Shown piece by piece: positions 37,147-46,573 of a DNA stretch of 64,000 nucleotides. The stretch covers positions 1 through 64,000 of the forward strand of contig NZ_AFNK01000003.1 in the NCBI RefSeq assembly GCF_000238795.1, read 5' to 3'. Position 1 is the stretch's first letter. Each line of letters starts with the position of its first letter. Origin of the DNA: Haemophilus sputorum CCUG 13788. Lineage in GTDB: Bacteria; Pseudomonadota; Gammaproteobacteria; Enterobacterales; Pasteurellaceae. A program made the translations under genes and the position numbers. The notes under the pieces are model-generated. The model had not been told where the DNA came from. It did not search any database and saw only the letters and a program-made list of their open reading frames with translations.

Positions 37147-37165
37147 GTTTGAAATCAATTCAAAT

Positions 37166-37204
37166 AAAAATGTGTGAGTTAAAATAACTCACACATTTTT
37201 TTTA
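37166..37204. terminator. Bidirectional terminator between metF and the MerR-like gene
   Basis: A-rich start, TGTGTGAGTTA/TAACTCACACA stem, then a T run on the plus side (and the complementary A run gives a T run on the minus side). Confidence 0.88.
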
Positions 37205-37846
37205 TGCACCTTTCGCTTGTTGTTGATAAGTGTTGAAAGTTTGTAAATTCAACACATAAGGTTTTAAGAGCAATAACATATCAAATAAGTGTTTTAATCG
37301 ACCATCTTGATCTTCACGGTCAGCTAAAATATTCAAACCGATTTTGACTTCTTGTTGCGCTAGTTTTTTCGCTGTTTCTGCATAATCTTTTAATAATTGA
37401 TATTCATCGCCATCACAACGGCTGATAATAGCAAGAATATCTCGCTCTTTTCCAGTATAAATGCCGTTACGTGGGTTAATTAACCCCATTTCAACTAATT
37501 CATGTAATTCAATTTCAGTGATACCAAATTCTTCACATAATTCTGATGCTAAGAATTTTTCACTTTCTGCGCCCATAATCAGATCTAATGAATAAGTCAG
37601 ACTTTTATATGGATTGTTGATGTCAAAATCTGGATGCGAAAATAGCGCACGGATTTGTGAAATAGAAGCATTAAAGTTAGTTTGTAAATATTTAATAAAT
37701 TCAATGAGTTGAATATTGCCTTCATCATATAGGTGAAAATTGGGTTTATCTTTGAATGGTTCTGGCAATAACCCTTCTTTAATATAATAAAGAATAGTCG
37801 ATTTTGGGGTATTTGTCAGTTTGGAAAGATCGTTCATTTTTAACAT
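37202..37846 (-). CDS. MerR-family transcriptional regulator with a possible second HTH
   Basis: A 214-aa DNA-binding protein. The N-terminal MerR winged helix runs from residue 3 to about 70 (SKLTNTPKSTILYYIKEGLLP..). A second segment near 100-145 (LCEEFGITEIELHELVEMGLINPRNGIYTGKERDIL) has the same helix-turn-helix plus wing pattern, as in some tandem MerR proteins. No cysteine pair for metal sensing is seen. AAAGGAG precedes the ATG. It diverges from an aromatic amino acid permease gene, with a palindrome in the shared gap, so it may regulate that gene. The effector is unknown. Confidence 0.82.
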   Translation of the reverse strand: MLKMNDLSKLTNTPKSTILYYIKEGLLPEPFKDKPNFHLYDEGNIQLIEFIKYLQTNFNASISQIRALFSHPDFDINNPYKSLTYSLDLIMGAESEKFLASELCEEFGITEIELHELVEMGLINPRNGIYTGKERDILAIISRCDGDEYQLLKDYAETAKKLAQQEVKIGLNILADREDQDGRLKHLFDMLLLLKPYVLNLQTFNTYQQQAKGA

Positions 37847-37946
37847 AAGTTACTCCTTTCTAATAATATTCTCTTAAGTATAGCACAAAAGTAAGAAGTC
37901 AAACTATTAACTTTTATTCTTTGAAGCGGTTTATTTCAGAGAATGT

Positions 37947-37962
37947 TTCTGTAAATACAGAA
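37947..37962. promoter_or_regulatory. Palindrome between the MerR-like gene and the permease
   Basis: TTCTGTA-AA-TACAGAA, a perfect 7-bp inverted repeat 50 bp before the permease start. A candidate operator for the neighbouring regulator; it does not fit the TyrR consensus. Confidence 0.5.
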
Positions 37963-38012
37963 TTTATGGCAAAATCGAACAATTAGACTTCATTAATTCA
38001 AAAGGATTCATT

Positions 38013-39215
38013 ATGAGTAAACAACCTTCTCTATTTGGAGGAGCTTCGATTATTGCCGGCGTGTGTGTTGGCGCGGGTATGTTAGCATTACCAACTGCAG
38101 GTGCAGGGGCTTGGACAATTTGGACAATTTTTGCCATGTTGCTTACCATGATCACCATGACACTTTCTGGTTGGTTATTATTAGACGTTTATAAAAGCTA
38201 TCCATTACGTGTTTCATTTAATACGGTAACTAAAGATTTATTGGGTAGTGTGGTTAATGTGATTAACAACCTTGCCGTTTATTTCGTCGGTGGCATTTTA
38301 CTTTATGCTTATACTACAGTGTCAGGTGGTATTTTTAGCGGGCTCACACAAAATTATGTAGATTTTGGTGCTAACAGTGCGGCAATTTGGTCTGTCATTA
38401 TTGTAGGATTATTTTCTTTTATTGTTTGGCATTCAACTCGATTTGTTGACCGAGTGTCTGTTTTGCTAATTGTTTTCATGGCAATTACCTTTATATTGAG
38501 TATTTGGGGATTAGTCACAAACATCAATCTTTCAACGCTTTTTGATACACAAAAAATGGCAGAATCAGATTATGCTAAATATACGTTAGCCGTGTTACCA
38601 GTTGCGTTAACCTCATTTGGCTACCACCATTCTGTTTCCTCTATGCGTGATTACTACGGGGAAGAGCGCAAAGCAAAATGGGCAATTGCTGGTGGAACAA
38701 CGATTGCTTTACTTCTTTATCTACTTTGGATTATTAGTATTTTCGGTGTGTTACCACGTAGTCAATTTGGCCCGTTAATTGCTAACGATAATGTTGCTAC
38801 TTTATTAAATGCGGTAAGTGCAGTGGTTGAAACGCCATATATTAGCCAAGCGATCAATGCCTTTACCATTGCGGCAATTCTTTCTTCTTTTGTTGGTGTA
38901 GGTTTAGGTACTTTCGATTTCTTATCAGATTTCTTCAAATTTGATAACAGCAAAGTAGGTAGAACAAAAGCGTGGGCAGTAACTTTCTTACCACCATTAG
39001 CTTTCTCATTAGTTTCTCCGGAAGGCTTTGGGTTGGCTATCGGTTATGCCGGTGCAGTAGCAACCATTTGGACATGTATCATTCCAGCTGCATTAGCTTT
39101 CAAAGCGAAAAAAAGTAACATTGCTGCAATTAGCTTAATTCTGATTTTTGGTATTTGTACGGCAGTATTCCATTTTCTTGCAATGCAAGGAAAAATCCCG
39201 TTATTTAAAGGCTAA
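38013..39215 (+). CDS. Aromatic amino acid permease (Mtr/TyrP family)
   Basis: A 400-aa inner-membrane proton symporter of the HAAAP family with about 11 helices. It has the family's opening GASIIAGVCVGAGMLALPTA (residues 9-28) and later SFGYHHSVSSMRDYYG (about 201-216). The sequence does not decide between tryptophan (Mtr) and tyrosine (TyrP). AAAAGGA precedes the ATG. It is a single gene between a divergent MerR-like regulator and rraA. Confidence 0.88.
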   Translation: MSKQPSLFGGASIIAGVCVGAGMLALPTAGAGAWTIWTIFAMLLTMITMTLSGWLLLDVYKSYPLRVSFNTVTKDLLGSVVNVINNLAVYFVGGILLYAYTTVSGGIFSGLTQNYVDFGANSAAIWSVIIVGLFSFIVWHSTRFVDRVSVLLIVFMAITFILSIWGLVTNINLSTLFDTQKMAESDYAKYTLAVLPVALTSFGYHHSVSSMRDYYGEERKAKWAIAGGTTIALLLYLLWIISIFGVLPRSQFGPLIANDNVATLLNAVSAVVETPYISQAINAFTIAAILSSFVGVGLGTFDFLSDFFKFDNSKVGRTKAWAVTFLPPLAFSLVSPEGFGLAIGYAGAVATIWTCIIPAALAFKAKKSNIAAISLILIFGICTAVFHFLAMQGKIPLFKG

Positions 39216-39228
39216 TGAACAGAATGTT

Positions 39229-39256
39229 TTGCAAATAAGCCGGCTAGCGTTATACT
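39229..39256 (+). promoter_or_regulatory. rraA promoter
   Basis: -35 TTGCAA (39229-39234), 16 bp, -10 TATACT (39251-39256), 36 bp before the rraA start. Confidence 0.6.
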
Positions 39257-39292
39257 GAAACCGATAAAAACAGTTTAAACAAGGAGCATATT

Positions 39293-39790
39293 ATGCGTGT
39301 TGATACTTCTGCGCTTTGCGATATTTATTTAGATCAAGTCGATGTCGTGGAACCTATCTTTTCCAGCTTCGGTGGCGCGTCTTCTTTCTTTGGTAAAATT
39401 ACTACCGTTAAATGCTTTGAAAGCAACGGGTTAATTGCACAAGTATTAGAAGAAGAAGGGGAAGGGCGCGTATTACTTGTCGATGGCGGTGGCGCAGTAC
39501 GCCGTGCTTTAATTGATGCTGAATTAGCACAACTTGCATTAGATAACGGCTGGGAAGGGATTATTGTTTACGGTGCTGTTCGTCAATTAGATGTATTAGA
39601 AACACTAGATATTGGGATTCATGCACTTGCCCCAATTCCAGTAGGTGCAGAAGAGACAGAAATCGGTGAAGTGGATACACCTGTGAATTTCGGTGGCGTC
39701 ACATTCTTCCCAGAAGATTATATTTATGCTGATCTGACGGGCATCATTCTTTCTCCTGAATTACTAGATTTAACCGAGTTAGAAGAATAA
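39293..39790 (+). CDS. rraA: Ribonuclease E activity regulator RraA
   Basis: Cytoplasmic 165-aa protein that forms trimer-based rings and inhibits RNase E by binding its C-terminal half. The whole sequence matches the RraA/demethylmenaquinone methyltransferase-like fold: [16 protein letters not shown] (residues 21-36), [14 protein letters not shown] (about 61-74) and [11 protein letters not shown] (about 92-102). AAGGAGC precedes the ATG. It is monocistronic. Its target gene rne lies about 4 kb downstream in this window. Confidence 0.95.
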   Translation: MRVDTSALCDIYLDQVDVVEPIFSSFGGASSFFGKITTVKCFESNGLIAQVLEEEGEGRVLLVDGGGAVRRALIDAELAQLALDNGWEGIIVYGAVRQLDVLETLDIGIHALAPIPVGAEETEIGEVDTPVNFGGVTFFPEDYIYADLTGIILSPELLDLTELEE

Positions 39791-39803
39791 TTCATTATCA
39801 TTG

Positions 39804-39834
39804 ATAAGCGGGCTTTTTAGCCCGCTTATTTTTT
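39804..39834 (+). terminator. rraA terminator
   Basis: ATAAGCGGGCT-TTTT-AGCCCGCTTAT then six T. The arms are one base off an uptake word (AAGCGGGC), suggesting origin from an uptake-sequence pair. Confidence 0.9.
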
Positions 39835-39910
39835 ACATTTAATTCTTTTAGAACATTCATTTTATGATTCACAATCAAAAATTGATAATTTGATTAAAAC
39901 ACTATATTAT

Positions 39911-39936
39911 TTTACTAAAGTATACTCTTTTAGTAA
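39911..39936 (+). promoter_or_regulatory. Promoter framed by an inverted repeat
   Basis: TTACTAAA (39912-39919) and TTTAGTAA (39929-39936) flank a -10-like TATACT (39921-39926). The layout suggests an operator placed across the -10. The arms end 11 bp before the lipoprotein start, so the ribosome site overlaps the right arm. Confidence 0.45.
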
Positions 39937-39947
39937 GGAAATGTATC

Positions 39948-40835
39948 ATGCGCTCTCATAAGATTAAACTAATTTGTTTGGCTGCACTTGCAACCTTTTT
40001 AACAAGTTGCTCAACAATGTATAACCCATTAGACACTTTATACTGGCATGGTAAAGAAGACTATGAGTTTTTTGCTCGAAAACGTTTACCAGATGAATCT
40101 TATCAATGCTTTAAAGACAATGAAAAAAGTTATATTCACGCTTATCGACTTGCTCTTTATGATTTACAAACCTATGAAGTTGGCAGAAATTCTAGAACAA
40201 TCTTTCTGACAACCGAAAAAGTCTATACTGGCGGTCATACATGGACTTATGTATTTACAGATGCAAACCATAAAATCACATCTATTAGAGATGCCACCGG
40301 GTTTGGTGACATTGAAAAAGAATTTGGTTGTGGTGAGTATCAAGAAGCAGTAAAAATTGCTACACCAGAAGAACTAAAAAAACGCAAAATTAAACCTAGA
40401 TTATGGGCGGCTATTGCTCGCTCTCCAGAAATAAATCAAATGATGTGGGCTTCAGATGCCGCCTATAGCACGCTTGAGCAAGCCAAACAAGATGCACTAA
40501 AACAATGTCAAGAGTATGGTGGTAAAGACTGCCAATTAGCGATTGGCATAAGTAATATGTGTTTAGGGCTAGCTAGCGGTAGAGATAGTAGCGGTTTGAG
40601 AGATTACTTTGGAAATAGTATTATCCCTGAGCACGCAAAAGCAATGGCAGTTGAGAATTGCCAAGCAAAAGGAGGCTCATCTTGTGAACCAAGCCCAGCA
40701 CCGTCGCTTTGTGCCCTACCGTGCGATATGCTTAAAGATAAAACTTGTAACTTCGATAGCCCTCAGGTCATCATGCCAGGGGTTAAAGGCGGAAAAGCAT
40801 TTAATGTAGCATTAGATGGTAACGTAATTAAATAG
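39948..40835 (+). CDS. Lipoprotein with DUF4189 domain
   Basis: A 295-aa lipoprotein; lipobox LTSC (Cys21). The N-terminal half (about 25-145) is not recognised. The C-terminal half (about 155-265) is a cysteine-rich DUF4189-like domain: WAAIARSPE, then SDAAYSTLEQAKQDALKQC, with several paired cysteines expected to form disulfides in the periplasm. No function is known. TAAGGAA precedes the ATG. It stands alone, and the remains of an IS follow 14 bp after its stop. Confidence 0.82.
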   Translation: MRSHKIKLICLAALATFLTSCSTMYNPLDTLYWHGKEDYEFFARKRLPDESYQCFKDNEKSYIHAYRLALYDLQTYEVGRNSRTIFLTTEKVYTGGHTWTYVFTDANHKITSIRDATGFGDIEKEFGCGEYQEAVKIATPEELKKRKIKPRLWAAIARSPEINQMMWASDAAYSTLEQAKQDALKQCQEYGGKDCQLAIGISNMCLGLASGRDSSGLRDYFGNSIIPEHAKAMAVENCQAKGGSSCEPSPAPSLCALPCDMLKDKTCNFDSPQVIMPGVKGGKAFNVALDGNVIK

Positions 40836-40849
40836 CCTACTTCCAAAAT

Positions 40850-41028
40850 TGATCTGCACTTAAAAATTAGGACACCTAATTTGAAGTGCAGATTATGTTT
40901 TATTCTTATCAATCTCGTTTAGAAATGATTAAACTGGTCATCAAGCAGGATTGTGGTATTTGTAAGCTAGTTAAATACAAGAATTTGGGATAGATTCCTA
41001 ACATATCTAACTTTTTATGCGCAGATTA
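40850..41028 (+). mobile_element. Internally deleted IS derivative, 179 bp
   Basis: The left end TGATCTGCAC and the following ~140 bp run parallel to the left end of the IS at 24132 (shared ACCTAATTTGAAGTGCAGATTATG-like leader, one substitution from the full copy's version). The right end CTAACATATCTAACTTTTT...GCAGATTA parallels that IS's right end. Everything between, including all of orfB, is gone. The result has the size and form of a MITE. Its right end abuts an uptake-sequence hairpin (41029). Confidence 0.82.
40895..40993 (+). pseudogene. Truncated orfA in the IS derivative
   Basis: A 32-codon reading frame MFYSYQSRLEMIKLV... that aligns with the N-terminus of the intact IS OrfA (MSYSYQFRLKIIKLV...), then ends at a TAG. 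It has diverged at about a third of its residues, so the insertion is old or from a sister IS. Confidence 0.75.
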
Positions 41029-41075
41029 ACAAGCGGCCAGATTTCGCAAAATTTTTGCAGAATCTGACCGCTTGT
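41029..41075. repeat. Uptake-sequence hairpin behind znuA
   Basis: ACAAGCGGCC (41029-41038, one mismatch to the uptake word) faces a perfect GACCGCTTGT (41066-41075). It lies 29 bp beyond the znuA stop and probably ends znuA transcription on the minus strand. Confidence 0.75.
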
Positions 41076-41104
41076 ATGTTATTTGGCTAACGTTAGTCTA
41101 TTGA

Positions 41105-42043
41105 TTATTTTAAACACTGACTAAATTCATCTGCCATGCTTTGTAGGAATTGCGGATAAGCATCTGGGCCAAGTTCAATTTTTGCACCAAGTGGGTCAAG
41201 TTGTCCAACTTTGGTCTGAGTACCTTTACTTAAACTTTCAACCACTTTTGGTGTGAATTGTGGTTCTGCAAATAAACAAGCAGCTTTATGTTCTTTAATA
41301 TCCGCTTTGATTTTACCTAGTGTTTTTGCACCTGGTGCTACAGTTGGATTGATTGTAAATGAACCAAGTGATTTAAGCTCATAAAGGCTTTCAAAATAAC
41401 CGTAGGCTTCATGGAATGTATAGAAGCCTTTGCCTTTAACTGGCGCGAGTTGGGTTTTTAAGTGTGCCACTTTATCCGCCACATTCGTTTTAAATTTGGC
41501 TAAGTTTTCTTCGATTTTGGCTTTTTTATCTGGATATTGTGCTGTTAATTTTTCAGCAATTTGTTCAGCACTTAAAATGGCAATGTCTGAAGAAAGCCAA
41601 ATGTGCCAGTCTCTGCTGTGATCGTGGCCATCATGGTCGTGCGCATGTTCGTGATGATGGTGCTCATCATGTCCGTGTTCATGCCCATGATCATGGTCAT
41701 GATCTTCTTTGTGCGTTGCATCAACGAGTGTTTTGATTGCCGGCACTTTACCTAATGTTAAGACTTTTTGGCTATCTAGGTTGTTTACGCTTTTGGTTAA
41801 GAATGATTCCATTCCACCGCCAACCCAAACGACTAAATCGGCTGATTGTAATTTGCTCGCATCGGAAGGTTTTAGGCTGTAATCGTGTGGTGATGCGCTA
41901 ACAGGAAGTAATACTTCCGTTTCAGTTACGCCGTCGGTAATTGCGGCAGCAATAAAACCAAGTGGTTTAATTGTTGTTAATACATTTGCTTGTGCGCTTG
42001 CAGCAGTTAATAGTGCTGCGCTTAATAGTGTTCTTTTTAACAT
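41105..42043 (-). CDS. znuA: High-affinity zinc ABC transporter, periplasmic binding protein
   Basis: Periplasmic zinc-binding protein (312 aa) of the ZnuABC importer. It has a signal peptide (residues 1-19), the cluster A-I fold, zinc ligands His53 (SPHDYSL) and His147, and a family-typical histidine/aspartate-rich loop (residues 111-142) that gathers zinc. The start ATG is preceded by GGGGAT. The permease and ATPase genes znuB and znuC are not in the window, so the system is split. No convincing Zur box was seen upstream. Confidence 0.95.
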   Translation of the reverse strand: MLKRTLLSAALLTAASAQANVLTTIKPLGFIAAAITDGVTETEVLLPVSASPHDYSLKPSDASKLQSADLVVWVGGGMESFLTKSVNNLDSQKVLTLGKVPAIKTLVDATHKEDHDHDHGHEHGHDEHHHHEHAHDHDGHDHSRDWHIWLSSDIAILSAEQIAEKLTAQYPDKKAKIEENLAKFKTNVADKVAHLKTQLAPVKGKGFYTFHEAYGYFESLYELKSLGSFTINPTVAPGAKTLGKIKADIKEHKAACLFAEPQFTPKVVESLSKGTQTKVGQLDPLGAKIELGPDAYPQFLQSMADEFSQCLK

Positions 42044-42143
42044 AAATTTATCCCCTTTATTTTTTTATGGATGATTCAAGCGGTCGTATTTTATCAAAGT
42101 TTTACCAATTGACTATAATTTTTTTATGGATATTTAAATAAAT

Positions 42144-42176
42144 AGAAAAAAAGCACAAAAATGATTTTGTGCTTTT
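42144..42176 (-). terminator. Terminator of the DUF3298-like lipoprotein gene
   Basis: On the minus strand: AAAAGCACAAAA/TTTTGTGCTTTT stem with 4-nt loop, then a run of T. Confidence 0.85.
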
Positions 42177-42187
42177 GGAGAGTTAGA

Positions 42188-43171
42188 TTAACGTAAATCT
42201 GATGAAGGAATTAAATCAAAGCCATCTTTTTTGGTACGTTGATATTCTTTTGCAATTAAGTTATTCACTTCATACCATGGTAGCGTTAACGTTTTTTCGC
42301 CGTCAGCAAATGGCCCAAGCTCATATGGTGCATAAGAGAAAACAATTCCATCGTTGGTAAAGTAGAACTGGTTACTGATATCAAAATCCGCTTTAGCGGT
42401 GAAAGGTTCTTGTTTACCGTTTTCATCCACTGGGCTTTCACGTAAATAGGCATCCCATAATAACGCTTTTGCTTTAGTTTGGTTGGCTTTGGTCATCAGT
42501 TTATCTAGAGTGATAATTGATTTCTTATCAACATCAATATTGATGTAAGTAGTCGCAAATAAACCGTGCGCACCGCCGCTGAAGCTATAATTGAAAACTG
42601 AGAAGCTAACAATATTATCGCGTTGTCCTAAGTAGCGAAGTTCAGCGCTGACTTCCATACCGCTAACTGGCCCGTCTCTCACTTCAGTTAGTGAGTCATT
42701 AAAATCTTTTTCAAAGGCTTTGAGTAATTGCGCTTTCTCATTACCTGTCACTTTGTCTGGGTCTTGTTTTGCATCTTCAGGTGAGTAATCAAGCCATAGT
42801 TTACGAATCACTAAATTATCTAACCATTCAAAACCGGTTTTAGGAATGCTAATAAAATAGTTGACTTGCCCTTCTTCAAAATAGGTTTGCTCTTTTGGTT
42901 TTACTTTTTGTGATTTAGAAAAGAGTGGCTCAATTTCGACTTTTAATGCAGGGAAAGCATTTTTTGTTTTTTCTAAATCGGCGAGTTTTTGATCGGTTTC
43001 AGCTTTATAAGCGGTGAAATCTTGCTGAGATTTAGCTAAGTCCTGATTTAATTGCGTGATGGTTTGTTCAGCTTTCTGTAATTTCTCAGTTAGTGCTTGA
43101 GTTTCCTTTTCATTACAGCCAGCCAGTAAAAAAATAGAGGCTGCAAATAAGGCGAGATAAGATTTTTTCAT
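42188..43171 (-). CDS. Lipoprotein with coiled coil and RsiV-like (DUF3298) domain
   Basis: A 327-aa lipoprotein; lipobox LAGC (Cys19). Residues about 22-70 form a coiled coil (KLQKAEQTITQLNQDLAKSQ). Residues about 85-325 resemble the DUF3298/RsiV C-terminal fold, recognisable from FNYSFSGGAHGLFATTYINID and the later FYFTNDGIVFSYAPYELGPFADG. In other bacteria this fold binds lysozyme (RsiV) or has unknown roles. It is monocistronic, with its own terminator. The function here is unknown. Confidence 0.85.
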   Translation of the reverse strand: MKKSYLALFAASIFLLAGCNEKETQALTEKLQKAEQTITQLNQDLAKSQQDFTAYKAETDQKLADLEKTKNAFPALKVEIEPLFSKSQKVKPKEQTYFEEGQVNYFISIPKTGFEWLDNLVIRKLWLDYSPEDAKQDPDKVTGNEKAQLLKAFEKDFNDSLTEVRDGPVSGMEVSAELRYLGQRDNIVSFSVFNYSFSGGAHGLFATTYINIDVDKKSIITLDKLMTKANQTKAKALLWDAYLRESPVDENGKQEPFTAKADFDISNQFYFTNDGIVFSYAPYELGPFADGEKTLTLPWYEVNNLIAKEYQRTKKDGFDLIPSSDLR

Positions 43172-43555
43172 AAAAACTCCATGAAATTAGTGCGATTTTC
43201 ATTATAAAGCATAACACGAACTTGTTGAAAATTCATGAAGATTTTGCTTCGTTTTTCTGCAAATTTGGCGCAAGGTAATTATAAAGAATCGCCTTGCTTT
43301 TCCTTGATTTAAAAGCCATAATGACTCGTTATTTTTCTGCTGGAAATTGTTATAAAATGAGTAAAATTTCGGCAAAAAACGACCGCTTGCGCATTAGGCA
43401 AGCCGCTTTCGCAGTTTATTCGAGACAAGAAGAATCTAACGTAAGACGAAACTTAACAGGTATTAGCGCAGAGACAATCGGGATGATTGCCCAATATGCA
43501 ATAAGCAGGCCGCGCTAAGCTCTCAAACAATAAAAAATGAAATAAGAGAAACACA
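43172..43555 (+). promoter_or_regulatory. rne promoter and long 5' leader
   Basis: A 384-bp gap. An extended -10 TGTTATAAA (43348-43356) would give an rne leader of about 190 nt. The leader contains a GCTTGC/GCAAGC hairpin (43385-43403) built partly on an uptake word, and other short stems. In E. coli a structured rne leader allows RNase E to limit its own mRNA; the same may apply here, but the sequence is not obviously conserved. Confidence 0.5.
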
Positions 43556-46540
43556 ATGAAACGTATGTTAATTAATGCAACTCAAAAAGAAGAGTTGCGT
43601 GTTGCCTTAGTTGATGGGCAGCGTTTATTTGATCTGGATATTGAATCGCCAGGTCATGAACAAAAGAAATCAAACATTTATAAAGGGAAAATTACTCGTG
43701 TTGAGCCAAGCCTTGAAGCCGCATTTGTGGACTATGGTGCAGAGCGTCACGGTTTTTTACCATTAAAAGAAATTTCTCGCGAATATTTCCCGCAAGGTTA
43801 TGTATTTAGCGGTCGCCCGAATATCAAAGATATTATCAAAGAAGGGCAAGAAGTCATTGTACAAGTCAATAAGGAAGAGCGTGGTAATAAAGGGGCAGCC
43901 TTAACCACTTTCATTTCTTTGGCGGGTAGTTATTTAGTTTTAATGCCGAACAATCCTCGTGCTGGTGGAATTTCTCGCCGTATTGAGGGCGATGAGCGTT
44001 TAGAGCTGAAAGAGGCATTAGATTGTCTCGATGTGCCAGAAGACGTGGGTTTAATCGTGCGTACTGCTGGTGTGGGTAAATCACCAGAAGAGCTACAGTG
44101 GGATTTAAAAGTTTTATTACACCATTGGGAAGCGATTAAAACGGCAGCAGAATCTCGTGCGGCACCGTTTTTAATTCACCAGGAAAGTGATGTAATTGTC
44201 CGCGCGATTCGCGATTATTTGCGTCGTGATATTGGTGAAATTCTGATCGATAACAAAAAAGTGTTTGAAAAAGCCAAAAATCACATTCGTTTAGTTCGTC
44301 CGGATTTTATTAACCGCGTGCGTTTATACGAAGGTGAAGTACCACTTTTCAGTCATTATCAAATTGAATCACAAATTGAATCTGCATTCCAACGCGAAGT
44401 ACGCTTACCATCGGGCGGTTCAATCGTTATTGATGTTACTGAAGCATTAACTGCAATTGATATTAACTCTTCACGTTCAACGCGTGGCGGAGATATTGAG
44501 GAAACCGCATTAAATACCAACTTAGAAGCAGCAGATGAAATTGCGCGTCAGTTACGTTTACGTGACTTAGGTGGCTTAATTGTTATTGACTTTATTGATA
44601 TGACACCAGTACGCCATCAGCGTGAGGTGGAAAGTCGCTTGCGTGAAGCGACTCGTCAAGACCGTGCGCGTATTCAATTTGCGCGTATTTCTCGCTTTGG
44701 TTTATTAGAAATGAGCCGTCAGCGTTTAAGTCCATCATTAAGCGAAGCTTCAAGCCACATTTGTCCACGTTGTCAAGGTACAGGTAAAGTCCGTGATAAT
44801 GAATCTATCGCGCTTTCTATCTTACGTTTAGTAGAAGAAGAAGCGATTAAAGAAAATTCAGCGCAAATTCACGCTATTGTGCCAGTGGAAGTGGCTTCTT
44901 ACTTGCTCAATGAGAAACGTAAAGCAATTTCTAACATTGAAAGTCGTCACGATGTTAACGTGCTAGTGGTTCCAAGCGAAAGTATGGAAACACCACATTT
45001 CGCGGTTTATCGTTTACGTGAAAATGAAATTCTACCAACCTTAAGTTACGATTTAGCGAAACACTATGCTGCGCGTGATGAAGACGATGTCTTTACCAGC
45101 CATAATCATACGGCAACGGCAGAAGAAGCGTTAGTGAGCCGTAACGAGCCGGTTATTACAGTTGAATCTGTGTTAAATAGCAGTGCGTTGAACATTCAAC
45201 CAGCGCCAATGCCGACCGAAGCCGAAAAACCTTCGCTCTTTAGTCGTATTGTTGCGAAGTTGAAATCATTATTTGCTTCTGAACCAGAAAAAGCAGAAGA
45301 AAAACCGGCAGCGAAAAAACGCCCAACACGTGAGCGTAGAAATAATCGTCAACGTAATAATCGTCAAGAGCGTCGTCAAACTCCTGCATTATCGCAAGAG
45401 GTGAAAGAGGAAGTTAAGGTTGAAAAAACAAAACAGCCTCGTCGCCAAATTGTTGAAGAAACAGCGGGTAGTTCAGAGCTCCCTGAGCAAAAATCTCAAC
45501 AAGTGGCAGAGCGTCGTCAACGTCGTGATTTACGTAAAAAAGTACGTGTGGAAAATGATGTGTCTGTAGTACCTGTAGTAGCAGTTGAGAAAGTTGATGC
45601 GCCAGTTGTCACTGAAAAACCAGTTCAAGCAGAGAAATTGCAAAATGAGGCGCCAATTCGACCGCTTGTAGGCAATGAGCCAGCAACTGAAACAGTCTTT
45701 GAAAATAACGAAAATGCGGAAAATCGTGAAAATGGACGTCAACGTCGTTTACCTCGTCATTTACGTGTAGGTAATCAACGCCGTCAAAATCGCGATAATC
45801 GCCAAGTGAAAGCGATGGCATTAGCGGCAGCGGTGGTTTCACCTGAAGCTGCAAGCGGTAAGATTTTGTTATCAATTAACGTGAAGGGACAAAAAGCAGC
45901 ATCTCAAGAAAAATCTCGCTTCTTGTCTGTAGATGAAATGTTGGAGCAACAAAATCAAGCACCACAAGCTGAACAAGTTGAATTAGTTCAGCCTGAAGTT
46001 GTAAGAGCGCACCCGAATAAATCGGCAACTTCTACGGTGCCATTTGGTGCGGTAGTTAGCCAGCATTCAGATCGTGATTTAGTCAAAGAAAAACACGAAC
46101 GTGCTCATCATGAAGCAGAGCAGCCTTCAGTAGAAAGTAAACCGAGTAAAACTGTTGAGCAAGTTGTGCCGTTTGGTGCAGTAGTCAGCCAGCATTCAGA
46201 TCGCGATTTAGTGAAAGAAAGACATGCTCGTACACAGCGCTATAAGGCACAGCCAACACAGGCACAAGCGGAAGAAAGTGCGCCGATTGCTATTGTTGTT
46301 CCACAATCAACTTATCAAAGTGAATATACCTTTAACGGTAAAATTGGGACATTCTCTCGCGTAGAGCATACCAAAGCGCAAATGACACAAGCGAAAGCGC
46401 CTGAAGCAATGGAAGATGCATTTGAGATTACTGAATGGAAACATTCACGCTATTACTTCCATGGTAAAGGATATGGTGGCCACACAAGTGCAGTGAGCCA
46501 TGTATATACAGCACCGAGAGTTGCAACATTAGATGCATAA
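43556..46540 (+). CDS. rne: Ribonuclease E
   Basis: Endonuclease (994 aa) that starts most mRNA decay and processes rRNA and tRNA; core of the degradosome at the inner membrane. The catalytic half (1-~510) has the S1 domain (about 38-120), the DNase I-like domain with [11 protein letters not shown] near 301, and the Zn-link Cys403-x2-Cys406 (CPRCQGTG). The C-terminal half is disordered and basic (RRERR/RQRNNRQ-type tracts at about 585-620). It holds two copies of [18 protein letters not shown] (about residues 827-844 and 870-887), probable protein-binding microdomains. Uptake words occur at 45661 and near 45852. Confidence 0.97.
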   Translation: MKRMLINATQKEELRVALVDGQRLFDLDIESPGHEQKKSNIYKGKITRVEPSLEAAFVDYGAERHGFLPLKEISREYFPQGYVFSGRPNIKDIIKEGQEVIVQVNKEERGNKGAALTTFISLAGSYLVLMPNNPRAGGISRRIEGDERLELKEALDCLDVPEDVGLIVRTAGVGKSPEELQWDLKVLLHHWEAIKTAAESRAAPFLIHQESDVIVRAIRDYLRRDIGEILIDNKKVFEKAKNHIRLVRPDFINRVRLYEGEVPLFSHYQIESQIESAFQREVRLPSGGSIVIDVTEALTAIDINSSRSTRGGDIEETALNTNLEAADEIARQLRLRDLGGLIVIDFIDMTPVRHQREVESRLREATRQDRARIQFARISRFGLLEMSRQRLSPSLSEASSHICPRCQGTGKVRDNESIALSILRLVEEEAIKENSAQIHAIVPVEVASYLLNEKRKAISNIESRHDVNVLVVPSESMETPHFAVYRLRENEILPTLSYDLAKHYAARDEDDVFTSHNHTATAEEALVSRNEPVITVESVLNSSALNIQPAPMPTEAEKPSLFSRIVAKLKSLFASEPEKAEEKPAAKKRPTRERRNNRQRNNRQERRQTPALSQEVKEEVKVEKTKQPRRQIVEETAGSSELPEQKSQQVAERRQRRDLRKKVRVENDVSVVPVVAVEKVDAPVVTEKPVQAEKLQNEAPIRPLVGNEPATETVFENNENAENRENGRQRRLPRHLRVGNQRRQNRDNRQVKAMALAAAVVSPEAASGKILLSINVKGQKAASQEKSRFLSVDEMLEQQNQAPQAEQVELVQPEVVRAHPNKSATSTVPFGAVVSQHSDRDLVKEKHERAHHEAEQPSVESKPSKTVEQVVPFGAVVSQHSDRDLVKERHARTQRYKAQPTQAQAEESAPIAIVVPQSTYQSEYTFNGKIGTFSRVEHTKAQMTQAKAPEAMEDAFEITEWKHSRYYFHGKGYGGHTSAVSHVYTAPRVATLDA

Positions 46541-46544
46541 GATG

Positions 46545-46573
46545 AAATGGGCAAGAAATTGCCCATTTTTATT
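46545..46573 (+). terminator. rne terminator
   Basis: AAATGGGCAA-GAAA-TTGCCCATTT then T-rich. Confidence 0.85.

Noticed and set aside
42044-42187. A Zur box upstream of znuA
   Set aside because: No palindrome close to the known Zur consensus could be found, although zinc control is likely.
43294-43518. A 74-codon open frame in the rne leader
   Set aside because: It has no good ribosome site, a composition unlike real proteins here, contains an uptake word, and overlaps the predicted rne promoter and structured leader.
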